Shown here piece by piece: positions 1 through 5,808 of a stretch of 14,185 nt of DNA (positions are counted from its first letter, which is position 1; each line of letters starts with the position of its first letter). Both the position numbers and the translations under genes were made by a program. The notes under the pieces were generated by a model. It was not told where the DNA came from and did no database searches. It saw only the letters and a program-made list of their open reading frames with translations. This stretch comes from Treponema sp. (GTDB taxonomy: Bacteria; Spirochaetota; Spirochaetia; Treponematales; Treponemataceae), in contig JALNVF010000087.1 of assembly GCA_023231445.1 (NCBI GenBank), forward strand, positions 1-14,185, written 5' to 3'.

Positions 1-310
1 CGGCATTGAACACGGACATTGTATAGACGGCCGGCTGATCAACAGAATCAGAAATAACCACTTCATTTTTAAAAAAGACAAAACGCAGCGGAAAAACTGC
101 CTCTGCAGTACAAGCATAGATATAGGAGCATACAATACCTGCCGTCATAACTGTATCTACTGCTATGCAGACTGGGCAGACAAAATAAGCAGGAAAAACA
201 CGGTCTGCAATCCGTCAAGTCCGTTGTTATGCTCCGAATTACAGCCGGCCGATATACTTACGGACCGGCTAATAACACATTGTCCGGTTGAAGAACAGAA
301 ACTGTTTTAA
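1..310 (+). CDS. DUF1848 family protein, C-terminal fragment (5' end outside window)
   Basis: An open frame runs from base 2 to a TAA at 308-310 (102 residues) with no start inside the window, so this is the end of a longer gene. The fragment carries the hallmark C-terminus of DUF1848 proteins: a CLCS motif, then SIDIGAYNTC, then RHNCIYCYA. Four or more closely spaced cysteines, including a CX3CX2C run (CRHNCIYC), suggest an iron-sulfur site resembling the radical-SAM signature. The function of the family is unknown to me and I do not assign one. The last 35 or so residues are polar and look like a normal C-terminus. No terminator is visible before the promoter of the next gene, which starts about 20 bases after the stop. 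Confidence 0.85.
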   Translation, partial: GIEHGHCIDGRLINRIRNNHFIFKKDKTQRKNCLCSTSIDIGAYNTCRHNCIYCYADWADKISRKNTVCNPSSPLLCSELQPADILTDRLITHCPVEEQKLF

Positions 311-331
311 ACAGATCTAACCGTATTTTAC

Positions 332-360
332 TTGAAAACAGTGCCGGACAGACGTATACT
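332..360 (+). promoter_or_regulatory. Sigma70-type promoter of the 2-oxoacid oxidoreductase operon
   Basis: TTGAAA at 332-337 and TATACT at 355-360 are separated by exactly 17 bases, each close to consensus. The expected transcription start is near 367, giving a leader of about 44 bases before the ATG at 411. The leader contains a GGAGG ribosome binding site at 400-404, six bases before the start. Assignment is by inspection only. Confidence 0.75.
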
Positions 361-410
361 AAAAATGATATGGCAATTCTGTCGTTTTTTATTTTGTACG
401 GAGGCTATAG

Positions 411-2096
411 ATGGAAAGTTATTCAGTGGTCCTGTCTGGAGAAGCCGGACAGGGATTAAAAACAATTGAGACGCTGTTCATGAAACTGCTGCGTCAAAGC
501 GGATATTACGCGTTCATGACAAAAGAATTGATGTCCCGGGTCCGCGGAGGCAACAATACGACGGAACTGCGTATTTCATCAGGACCTGTATATGCCTTTA
601 CGGACAGGATCGATCTGCTGATCGTGCTTGGAAATAAGGGGTTAAGACGCCTTGAAAAACGGGTGTCACCCGATACGATCATAACAGGTGAACAGGACCA
701 TCTGAACGATACAAACGTCCCCTGCCGGAAAATACCGCTTCCGGTACAGGAAAGTCTTGCCGATCTCGGCGGAACTCTGTACGCAAATACACTCGTAAGC
801 GGACTGCTGTGCGCGCTTTTCTCCTGCAGTTCCGGCACAGCATACAGTCTTATAAACGAACGCTTTGCAAAAAAAGGGACAGACATTATTGAAAAAAACA
901 AAGCTGCATTCGACCGCGGCATGAAACTTGCGGAAACAATTCCTTTCCATGCGGTTCTAAAAAAAGATAAAACAATCGCATCGGACTTTAAGGCTCTGAG
1001 CGGAACAGAGGCAGTCGGAATCGGAGCGCTTGCAGGCGGATGCAATTTCATCGCTTCTTATCCGATGTCACCCGGTACAGGGGTCCTTGCATTCATGGCT
1101 TCCCATGCCGACAAATATGGAGTCATCGCTGAACAGGCGGAAGACGAACTTTCGGCACTTAATATGGAACTGGGTGCATGGTACGCCGGTGCGCGGGCTA
1201 TGGTAACGACGTCGGGCGGCGGCTTTGCGCTCATGACAGAAGCGCTCAGTCTTGCCGGCTGTATCGAATCTCCCGCCGTCATCCATATTGGGCAGCGTCC
1301 GGGGCCTGCGACAGGCCTGCCGACAAGGACTGAACAGGGGGATCTGAATCTGGCCCTGTACGCGGGACACGGCGATTTTCCCCGCGTCATCTATGCACCG
1401 GGCACACTGCAGGAAGGTGTTGAACTGGTCCGCAGAGCATTCGACACGGCGGACGAGTTTCAGGTACCCGTTATTCTGCTTACCGACCAGTATTTTCTTG
1501 ACAGCGAAGGAATCATTCCAAAAATTGACTTTACACAAAACCACATCACGAAGCACATAACTGAAACAGCTCCCGGCTATAAACGGTATGCACTCACACC
1601 GTCAGGTATCTCACCGCGCGGCATTCCCGGATACGGCAAAGGTATCGTACGGGTTGACAGCGACGAACATACGGAAGAAGGCCTCATAACGGAAGATGCC
1701 GGCGTCCGTGTCGCCATGACAGACAAACGGATGCGAAAACTTGCAGGGCTGAAAGACGTTGAACCGGAATTGATCGGAAACGAAAATTACGACACGCTCA
1801 TCGTCGGATGGGGATCAACGTACGGCGCAGTCTGCGAAGCCCTTGAACGGCTGGGCCGGAAGGACATCGCGTTCGCACACTTCGCGCAGGTGTATCCTGT
1901 TCCGAAAAGTGCAAAAGACATGCTTGTACGCGCAAAGCGGAAAATACTTGTAGAAGACAACGTAACCGGACAGTTCGGCAACCTGATCAGGCAGGAACTG
2001 CTTACGGATTTTGATGCACGGATACTTAAATACAACGGCATGCAGTTCTCCGTCGAAGAACTGGTACAGAAAATCGGGGAGGCTGTAAAATTATGA
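411..2096 (+). CDS. korA: 2-oxoacid:ferredoxin oxidoreductase, fused gamma-alpha subunit (KorA-like)
   Basis: This subunit pairs with the next gene product to form a two-subunit enzyme. It oxidatively decarboxylates a 2-oxoacid with coenzyme A, or runs the reverse reaction, passing electrons to ferredoxin in the cytoplasm. Residues 1-180 are the gamma domain (GEAGQGLKT near 10; VRGGNNTTELR near 44). Residues 195-430 are the pyrimidine-binding alpha domain (GGCNFIASYPMSPGTG at 209-224; EQAEDELSALNMELGAWYAG at 241-260; QRPGPATGLPTRTEQGDL at 295-312). Residues 455-555 form the C-terminal transketolase-like domain. The 561-residue length matches fused gamma-alpha subunits. YPMSPGTG replaces the commoner YPITPSTE. 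The start has GGAGG six bases upstream, and the stop overlaps the beta gene by ATGA. Substrate (2-oxoglutarate or another 2-oxoacid) cannot be decided from sequence, so the symbol is provisional. Confidence 0.9.
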   Translation: MESYSVVLSGEAGQGLKTIETLFMKLLRQSGYYAFMTKELMSRVRGGNNTTELRISSGPVYAFTDRIDLLIVLGNKGLRRLEKRVSPDTIITGEQDHLNDTNVPCRKIPLPVQESLADLGGTLYANTLVSGLLCALFSCSSGTAYSLINERFAKKGTDIIEKNKAAFDRGMKLAETIPFHAVLKKDKTIASDFKALSGTEAVGIGALAGGCNFIASYPMSPGTGVLAFMASHADKYGVIAEQAEDELSALNMELGAWYAGARAMVTTSGGGFALMTEALSLAGCIESPAVIHIGQRPGPATGLPTRTEQGDLNLALYAGHGDFPRVIYAPGTLQEGVELVRRAFDTADEFQVPVILLTDQYFLDSEGIIPKIDFTQNHITKHITETAPGYKRYALTPSGISPRGIPGYGKGIVRVDSDEHTEEGLITEDAGVRVAMTDKRMRKLAGLKDVEPELIGNENYDTLIVGWGSTYGAVCEALERLGRKDIAFAHFAQVYPVPKSAKDMLVRAKRKILVEDNVTGQFGNLIRQELLTDFDARILKYNGMQFSVEELVQKIGEAVKL

Positions 2097-2950
2097 CAAA
2101 AACACGTTTTGACTGTGATCCGGATACCGATATTGCCTGGTGCCCCGGCTGCGGCAACTACCCGCTGCTTGCAATTCTGAAAGAAGCACTTGAAGAACTC
2201 GATATTGATCCGACACAACTCGTCATTTCATCAGGAATAGGGCAGGCAGCAAAAATGCCGCAGTACGTACACAGTAATTTCTTTAACGGACTGCACGGAA
2301 GAGCCGTTCCCGTAGCAACTGCAATAAAAGCGGTAAATCCGTCTCTCACCGTCATAGCTGAAGGCGGCGACGGCGATATGTACGGAGAAGGCGGCAACCA
2401 CTTCATACATGTCATCAGACGGAACCCCGATATTACACACCTTGTACACGACAACATGGTGTACGGACTCACACAGGGACAGGCCTCCCCTACAAGCCGG
2501 AAAGGAATGAAGACACCCATCCAGACAGATGGTGTCACCGCAGAACCGTTCAACCCGCTTGCGGCGGCCATATCCATCGGAGCACCGTTCGTCGCGCGTA
2601 CGTTCACCGGAGATGCGGAGCTGACGAAAAGCATTATCAAGGAAGCCATCCGGTACAAAGGATACGCACTCGTCGACATTCTTGATCCATGCGTGTCGTT
2701 CAACAAGACAAACACATTCAAATGGTATAAAGAGCATACATACCGTCTGCCCGACTCGTGGGATGCGTCGGACCGCATGAAGGCGCTTGAAAAGACGTTT
2801 GAAGAGGATCCGCTTCCGCTCGGCATATTCTACCGGAGAACAGACCGGAAACCGTCATTCGAAGAACAGCTGCCTGTCTATGCCAACGACAAATCGCCGC
2901 TGTGGACACGGTCGCGTCCGACTGAACTGCTTGCCGAACTTATGAAATAA
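2093..2950 (+). CDS. korB: 2-oxoacid:ferredoxin oxidoreductase, beta subunit (KorB-like, thiamine diphosphate binding)
   Basis: The beta subunit holds thiamine diphosphate and the iron-sulfur cluster of the two-subunit enzyme. WCPGCGNY lies at residues 16-23. The ThDP-Mg site is GGDGDMYGEGG at 91-101, followed by the N-x-x-YGLT element (NMVYGLTQGQASPT, 121-134). The 285-residue length is typical for the family. Translation is coupled to the upstream gene by a 4-base ATGA overlap, with GGGGAGG at 2076-2082. Only four cysteines are present: C8, C17, C20 and C200 (DPCVSFN). The usual third cluster ligand in SGIGC is glutamine here (SGIGQ, Q51), so the cluster must use C8, a non-cysteine ligand, or be altered. 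No separate ferredoxin-like delta subunit lies nearby, as expected for two-subunit enzymes. The 2-oxoacid preference is unknown. Confidence 0.9.
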   Translation: MTKTRFDCDPDTDIAWCPGCGNYPLLAILKEALEELDIDPTQLVISSGIGQAAKMPQYVHSNFFNGLHGRAVPVATAIKAVNPSLTVIAEGGDGDMYGEGGNHFIHVIRRNPDITHLVHDNMVYGLTQGQASPTSRKGMKTPIQTDGVTAEPFNPLAAAISIGAPFVARTFTGDAELTKSIIKEAIRYKGYALVDILDPCVSFNKTNTFKWYKEHTYRLPDSWDASDRMKALEKTFEEDPLPLGIFYRRTDRKPSFEEQLPVYANDKSPLWTRSRPTELLAELMK

Positions 2951-2955
2951 ATATG

Positions 2956-2997
2956 AACAGGGCCGTTACGGATAAAGGAATGGCCCTGTTTATTTTA
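2956..2997 (+). terminator. Rho-independent terminator after the oxidoreductase operon
   Basis: A 9-base perfect stem pairs AACAGGGCC (2956-2964) with GGCCCTGTT (2982-2990) across a 17-base loop, followed by a T-rich tail (TATTTTA). It begins six bases after the stop codon of the beta-subunit gene. The loop is longer than usual and the T tail is interrupted, so efficiency is uncertain. Confidence 0.7.
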
Positions 2998-3029
2998 ACA
3001 CCCTGCAGTGATAAACATGCGGAACGTGG

Positions 3030-3047
3030 TATACTGCAGACAGGAGG
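3030..3047 (+). promoter_or_regulatory. Likely -10 element and ribosome binding site of the nitroreductase gene
   Basis: TATACT at 3030-3035 is a good -10 box, but no convincing -35 lies 16-18 bases upstream. AGGAGG at 3042-3047 is a near-consensus ribosome binding site six bases before the ATG at 3054. A transcription start near 3042 would fall on this site, leaving a very short leader, so the true promoter may be elsewhere. Confidence 0.4.
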
Positions 3048-3053
3048 TTCAGG

Positions 3054-3590
3054 ATGATAGAAATTGAAAAGCGCCGCAGTATCAGAAAATACCAGAGCCG
3101 GAAAATAGAAGAAGATAAAATTGAGGCATTAATCGAAAGTGCACGGCTTGCACCGTCGGGTAACAATACCCAGCCGTGGCAGTTCATACTCATCGACGAC
3201 AGCGGCATAATCAAAAAAGTTGCAGAAACGGCCCACAATCAGCAGTGGATTCGTACCGCCCCCCTGCTCATCGCATGCGTTGCCGACATACAGGTGCGGC
3301 TGCCGGACAGCGGAAACATGCATCTTGAGGAAGACACCCCCTGTTTTGAATTGAAACAGATAATCCGGGATACAGCAATTGCCGTCGAACATATCGTGCT
3401 GGAGGCAGTTCATCAGGGACTGGGCACCTGCTGGGTATGCTGGTTTACGGAAAACGAGATGCGTCAGATTCTGGGCATACCGGAAGACAAATTTCTCGTT
3501 ACTATACTTGCAGCCGGGTATCCCGATGAAAATCCTGCGCCCCGCCCACGGAAAAAAACGGAAGAAATCGTACACAGAAACAGGTGGTAG
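3054..3590 (+). CDS. Nitroreductase family FMN-dependent oxidoreductase
   Basis: A small cytoplasmic flavoprotein of the nitroreductase superfamily, expected to use FMN and NAD(P)H to reduce nitro-compounds, quinones or a specific metabolite. FMN contacts are visible: KRRSIRKY at residues 6-13 binds the phosphate region and PSGNNTQPWQF at 34-44 is the classic second element. The helix DTAIAVEHIVLEA (106-118) leads into QGLGTCWVCWF (121-131). The C-terminal AGYPDENPAPRPRK (154-167) is the usual family ending before a basic tail. The 178 residues match the compact branch of the family, with no ferredoxin domain attached. It stands alone between a terminator and convergent genes, so its physiological substrate cannot be inferred. 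Confidence 0.9.
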   Translation: MIEIEKRRSIRKYQSRKIEEDKIEALIESARLAPSGNNTQPWQFILIDDSGIIKKVAETAHNQQWIRTAPLLIACVADIQVRLPDSGNMHLEEDTPCFELKQIIRDTAIAVEHIVLEAVHQGLGTCWVCWFTENEMRQILGIPEDKFLVTILAAGYPDENPAPRPRKKTEEIVHRNRW

Positions 3591-3614
3591 ACAGATCAGT
3601 ACAGGTATATGAAG

Positions 3615-3896
3615 TCACTGCTTTTCTTCATTTCTATTTTCCAGCCAGTACTTTTTCCCGTCCGGTGTTCTTTCCAGCAGAAAATGATCATACATTTCCC
3701 GCCTGACAAGTGCGTAATCTCCGAACGAATGCCACCGGTTTATAATTTCATTTACTTCTCTTTCTGAATATATTTTTCCCGGTTCGAATTTACTTCTCAT
3801 ATATTTAAGCACCGCTTCCTTTTCATCTTTCTTCTTCGGCCATCTGGTTATTATTCCGCCGGCATTCTTTATGCTTTTTAAAATATCATCGTCCAT
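3615..3896 (-). CDS. DUF2087 domain protein
   Basis: A 93-residue soluble protein that consists almost entirely of a DUF2087 domain. The recognisable pattern is a basic WPKKKDEKEAVLKYM segment, then KFEPGKIYSEREVNEIINRW, then the GDYALVRREMYDHFLLERTP core ending in DGKKYWL. I read the fold as a winged-helix-like module and suspect nucleic acid binding. In other bacteria the domain is often attached to a helix-turn-helix regulator, but here it stands alone. The start overlaps the end of the upstream protease gene by 11 bases, and GGGAGG (minus strand, 3909-3904) precedes it, so the two are probably co-transcribed. No experimentally established role is known to me. Confidence 0.85.
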   Translation of the reverse strand: MDDDILKSIKNAGGIITRWPKKKDEKEAVLKYMRSKFEPGKIYSEREVNEIINRWHSFGDYALVRREMYDHFLLERTPDGKKYWLENRNEEKQ

Positions 3897-5091
3897 AGTC
3901 AGCCTCCCTCAGCTGTATTGTTTTTTCCGCTCCGTTCTGATCCTGTATCGTTATTTCCAGCGGTTTAACGGAAAACAGCAGGACCGTTTCCAGTTTATGC
4001 TTTGAAAACCGTTTTACCGGCAGTCCGTTAATTTTTGTTATCCGCGTACCGCATTTTATGCCGCTTCGTTCTGCCGCTCCATCGGCCATTACGGAAGTTA
4101 TCAGTAGCGAATCATGTTCCCTGTTCCAGCCGTCTATTCCGTACCTGTTAAAATCTGTATCCGGACGGCCGCACAGATACCATGTTGAAATTCCATTGTG
4201 CACAAAAAACGGGTGTAAAATATTAGTATGTCTGTAATACAGCAGTGTATTCCGGTATCCTTTACAATCAAAAACAATATTGTAGTGCTTAAGAAAATCA
4301 CCGCCGATATTTCCGGCCTGTTCAAATACCGGTGCATAATTTATTATTCCGTTAATATTCGAAAAACCGGTAATGTTCTCATATTTCTGAAAGCGTAAAT
4401 CACAGCTGTCAATTTTTACCCGGTAATACGGAGTATTGTTACAGGTATGAATCTGCGTATATTTTCCGGCAGGTATTTCAGTCGCACCCGGCAGCGGAAA
4501 AAGTATATTCCCGCTCGAACCGGTATCAATTAAAAAAGGAATACTGTGCCCGTCGATATAGCACTGGATCATGGGATACATACCGTCGGTATATTCCAGA
4601 GGAATTTTCTTTGAACAGGTCACCGGCCGTTCTTTATACGCTCTCAATTTTTTCCGGAAGTATGATATCTCAAGGTAATATCCTCTGAAAACCGGCAGCC
4701 CCAGAATTCCGTCGATATCCGGATACATCAGATTCGTGTTGTGCAGTATCATGAAATCATTTCTGACCGTCGTTCTGTATATCCGGATAGAATCGAGTTT
4801 TTTTATCTCAGCAGTCGAGAATTCACCATTTAAAAAAAGACTGTCAACTTTTACTCCCGAATCTTCAAGATTGTCTACGCTGTTTCTGGTAATAAGGAAC
4901 GCCCCTGCACCGGTATCGAATATATATCTGCCGTGTTTACCGTTTACATCGGCTTCAACAATAATGTGATTGTCTTCCAGTATGAACGGAACTTCAAAAT
5001 CAGGACGCTGCCTGCGGCAGCCGGATAGACAGAAATTTAACAGGAATAAAACAGGTAAGACCGCAAAAAATATTTTCTGTTTGTTTTTCAT
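3886..5091 (-). CDS. Lipoprotein retropepsin-like aspartyl protease with C-terminal PDZ domain
   Basis: The protein starts with a basic stretch, a hydrophobic segment (residues 7-20) and an LSGC lipobox at 22-25, so it should be lipid-anchored at C25 outside the cytoplasm. Two aspartyl-protease lobes follow. Lobe one has DTGAG at 59-63 and hydrophobic-hydrophobic-glycine in DGILGLPVF (127-135). Lobe two has IDTGSSG at 188-194 and GGDFLKHYNIVFD at 263-275. This doubled DTG layout fits a single-chain protease. A PDZ domain at about 325-395 (SVMADGAAERSGIKCGTRITKINGLPV in two parts) probably binds substrate C-termini. GGAG at 5099-5096 on the minus strand lies close before the ATG. It shares an 11-base overlap with the DUF2087 gene. 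Substrate and biological role are unknown; catalytic activity is inferred from the intact DTG motifs. Confidence 0.85.
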   Translation of the reverse strand: MKNKQKIFFAVLPVLFLLNFCLSGCRRQRPDFEVPFILEDNHIIVEADVNGKHGRYIFDTGAGAFLITRNSVDNLEDSGVKVDSLFLNGEFSTAEIKKLDSIRIYRTTVRNDFMILHNTNLMYPDIDGILGLPVFRGYYLEISYFRKKLRAYKERPVTCSKKIPLEYTDGMYPMIQCYIDGHSIPFLIDTGSSGNILFPLPGATEIPAGKYTQIHTCNNTPYYRVKIDSCDLRFQKYENITGFSNINGIINYAPVFEQAGNIGGDFLKHYNIVFDCKGYRNTLLYYRHTNILHPFFVHNGISTWYLCGRPDTDFNRYGIDGWNREHDSLLITSVMADGAAERSGIKCGTRITKINGLPVKRFSKHKLETVLLFSVKPLEITIQDQNGAEKTIQLREADYGR

Positions 5092-5099
5092 TTTACTCC

Positions 5100-5105
5100 A
5101 TTATA
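5100..5105 (-). promoter_or_regulatory. Possible -10 box of the aspartyl protease gene
   Basis: On the minus strand a perfect TATAAT occupies 5105-5100, only eight bases before the ATG at 5091. An AGACAT-like -35 would lie 18 bases upstream. If used, transcription would begin within two or three bases of the start codon and the GGAG sequence would not be in the mRNA. A more distal promoter is equally possible. Confidence 0.3.
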
Positions 5106-5139
5106 ACACAGATTTATAAGTAAATGTCTTTTTATCCGC

Positions 5140-5168
5140 TTTACAAAATACACATTTGTAAGTAGTAT
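5140..5168 (+). promoter_or_regulatory. Promoter of the MarR-family regulator gene
   Basis: TTTACA at 5140-5145 and TAGTAT at 5163-5168 are spaced by 17 bases. The predicted start near 5175 falls inside the adjoining dyad at 5171-5200, as expected for a repressible promoter. A second, weaker dyad, TTACAAA (5141-5147) with TTTGTAA (5155-5161), overlaps the -35 region. Confidence 0.6.
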
Positions 5169-5170
5169 AG

Positions 5171-5200
5171 CGAAAATTGTTCTGTATAGAACTATTTTCG
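5171..5200 (+). promoter_or_regulatory. 30-base operator-like dyad, probable MarR autoregulatory site
   Basis: The left half CGAAAATTGTTCTGT (5171-5185) and the right half ATAGAACTATTTTCG (5186-5200) are reverse complements at 13 of 15 positions with no spacer. It lies immediately after the -10 box and ends 13 bases before the regulator ATG, overlapping the predicted transcription start. MarR proteins bind such dyads as dimers. Binding by the adjacent regulator is inferred from position. Confidence 0.65.
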
Positions 5201-5213
5201 AGGAATAACAGTC

Positions 5214-5657
5214 ATGAAGGAAATACGGATAGGACTGGAATTGCGGACTCTGAACAATCTGATCAGACGCCGCTGTGATTTCTCTTCTCATAAAAAGGAA
5301 ATCGAAACTATAACGGGAAACAACGGCTGGATCATCGGCTTTCTTGCAGAAAATACGGCTGCCGGCCGGGACGTATACCAGAAAACCATAGAAGAACACT
5401 TCAACATAACGCGTTCTGCAGTGTCAAACGCTCTAAGCCTTATGGAACAGAAAGGACTTATAACACGGCCTGCCGACAGACAGGATGCACGCCGGAAAAA
5501 GATCGTTCTGACGGAAAAAGCGGGACAACTTAAAAAACTCATGAAAGAGGATTTCGATGCATTCGAATCGACACTCACGAAAGGATTTTCGGATGAAGAA
5601 CTTGAAACATTGTACAACTTTTTTCAGAGGATGAAGGACAATCTGCAGAACAGTTAA
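5214..5657 (+). CDS. MarR family transcriptional regulator
   Basis: A 147-residue winged helix-turn-helix regulator of normal family length. The N-terminal helix (residues 1-35) and C-terminal helices (105-145) would form the dimer interface. The DNA-binding region spans about 50-100: YQKTIEEHFNITRSAVSNAL is the helix-turn-helix, with the recognition helix in TRSAVSNALSLMEQKGLI. The wing is RPADRQDARRKKIVLTEKA, close to the family pattern DxRxKxIxLTxKG. GAGGAA at 5200-5205 precedes the ATG by eight bases. The gene lies directly upstream of two ABC half-exporter genes in the same direction, a common arrangement for regulators of multidrug-type efflux. It probably binds the dyad at 5171-5200. 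Its ligand is unknown, and whether it controls the exporter depends on readthrough of the hairpins at 5702-5782. Confidence 0.92.
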   Translation: MKEIRIGLELRTLNNLIRRRCDFSSHKKEIETITGNNGWIIGFLAENTAAGRDVYQKTIEEHFNITRSAVSNALSLMEQKGLITRPADRQDARRKKIVLTEKAGQLKKLMKEDFDAFESTLTKGFSDEELETLYNFFQRMKDNLQNS

Positions 5658-5668
5658 AAAGTACTGCA

Positions 5669-5697
5669 GCGCACCGCTAACGCGGAGTTTTAGGAGT
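5669..5697 (+). repeat. 29-base direct repeat, copy 1
   Basis: This copy is identical to the one at 5778-5806, 109 bases downstream. Each copy contains a small hairpin, CCGC-TAAC-GCGG, and ends in TTTTAGGAGT, which includes a Shine-Dalgarno-like AGGAG. Copy 1 is not followed by a start codon. It begins 12 bases after the regulator stop codon. Confidence 0.9.
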
Positions 5698-5701
5698 TTG
5701 T

Positions 5702-5732
5702 GTTATAAAAGTACCTTCTGTACTTTTATAAC
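5702..5732 (+). terminator. 13-base perfect inverted repeat, possible terminator or attenuator
   Basis: GTTATAAAAGTAC (5702-5714) and GTACTTTTATAAC (5720-5732) are exact reverse complements across a five-base loop CTTCT. A T-rich stretch (GTTTTTGTTT, 5738-5747) follows after five bases. It could end or attenuate the regulator transcript before the exporter genes. The stem is AT-rich, so termination is only one reading; it may simply be part of the repeat element at 5669-5806. Confidence 0.5.
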
Positions 5733-5735
5733 CTG

Positions 5736-5759
5736 TAGTTTTTGTTTCACAAAAAACTA
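5736..5759 (+). repeat. 8-base AT-rich inverted repeat
   Basis: TAGTTTTT (5736-5743) pairs with AAAAACTA (5752-5759) around an eight-base loop. AAAACT in the right arm could instead pair with AGTTTT at 5795-5800, next to the exporter ribosome binding site, so alternative RNA folds are conceivable. Confidence 0.5.
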
Positions 5760-5764
5760 TGATA

Positions 5765-5782
5765 TGCGCCATCCATGGCGCA
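5765..5782 (+). repeat. 18-base palindrome overlapping direct repeat copy 2
   Basis: TGCGCCAT (5765-5772) and ATGGCGCA (5775-5782) are exact reverse complements with two bases between. As RNA it would give a GC-rich hairpin with a tight loop; as DNA it is a candidate protein site. Its right arm forms the first five bases of repeat copy 2, and copy 1 has no such partner arm. Confidence 0.7.
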
Positions 5783-5806
5783 CCGCTAACGCGGAGTTTT
5801 AGGAGT
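5778..5806 (+). repeat. 29-base direct repeat, copy 2, carrying the exporter ribosome binding site
   Basis: This copy is identical to 5669-5697. The AGGAG at its 3' end (5801-5805) sits three bases before the ATG at 5809 and six before a second ATG at 5812. The repeat therefore supplies the only visible ribosome binding site for the exporter gene. Confidence 0.9.
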
Positions 5807-5808
5807 AT

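Noticed and set aside
506..1051. Long minus-strand open frame opposite the oxidoreductase gamma-alpha gene
   Set aside because: It is antisense to a clearly conserved protein, its translation shows no family features, and several similar frames occur opposite the other GC-richer genes.
3379..3612. Plus-strand open frame overlapping the end of the nitroreductase gene
   Set aside because: It reads the nitroreductase codons in another frame, has no ribosome binding site, and its basic, low-conservation translation looks like a shadow.
5088..5399. Minus-strand open frame across the MarR promoter and gene start
   Set aside because: It would cover the dyad, the divergent promoters and the start of a well-supported MarR gene, and the translation has no recognisable features.
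5775..5789. Four-codon mini-ORF (ATG GCG CAC CGC TAA) inside the palindrome and repeat copy 2
   Set aside because: There is no ribosome binding site before it and copy 1 lacks the ATG, so it is most likely chance.
5669..5806. CRISPR array or toxin-antitoxin locus in the repeat region
   Set aside because: There are only two repeat copies, the intervening segment is itself palindromic, and no cas or small toxin genes are nearby.
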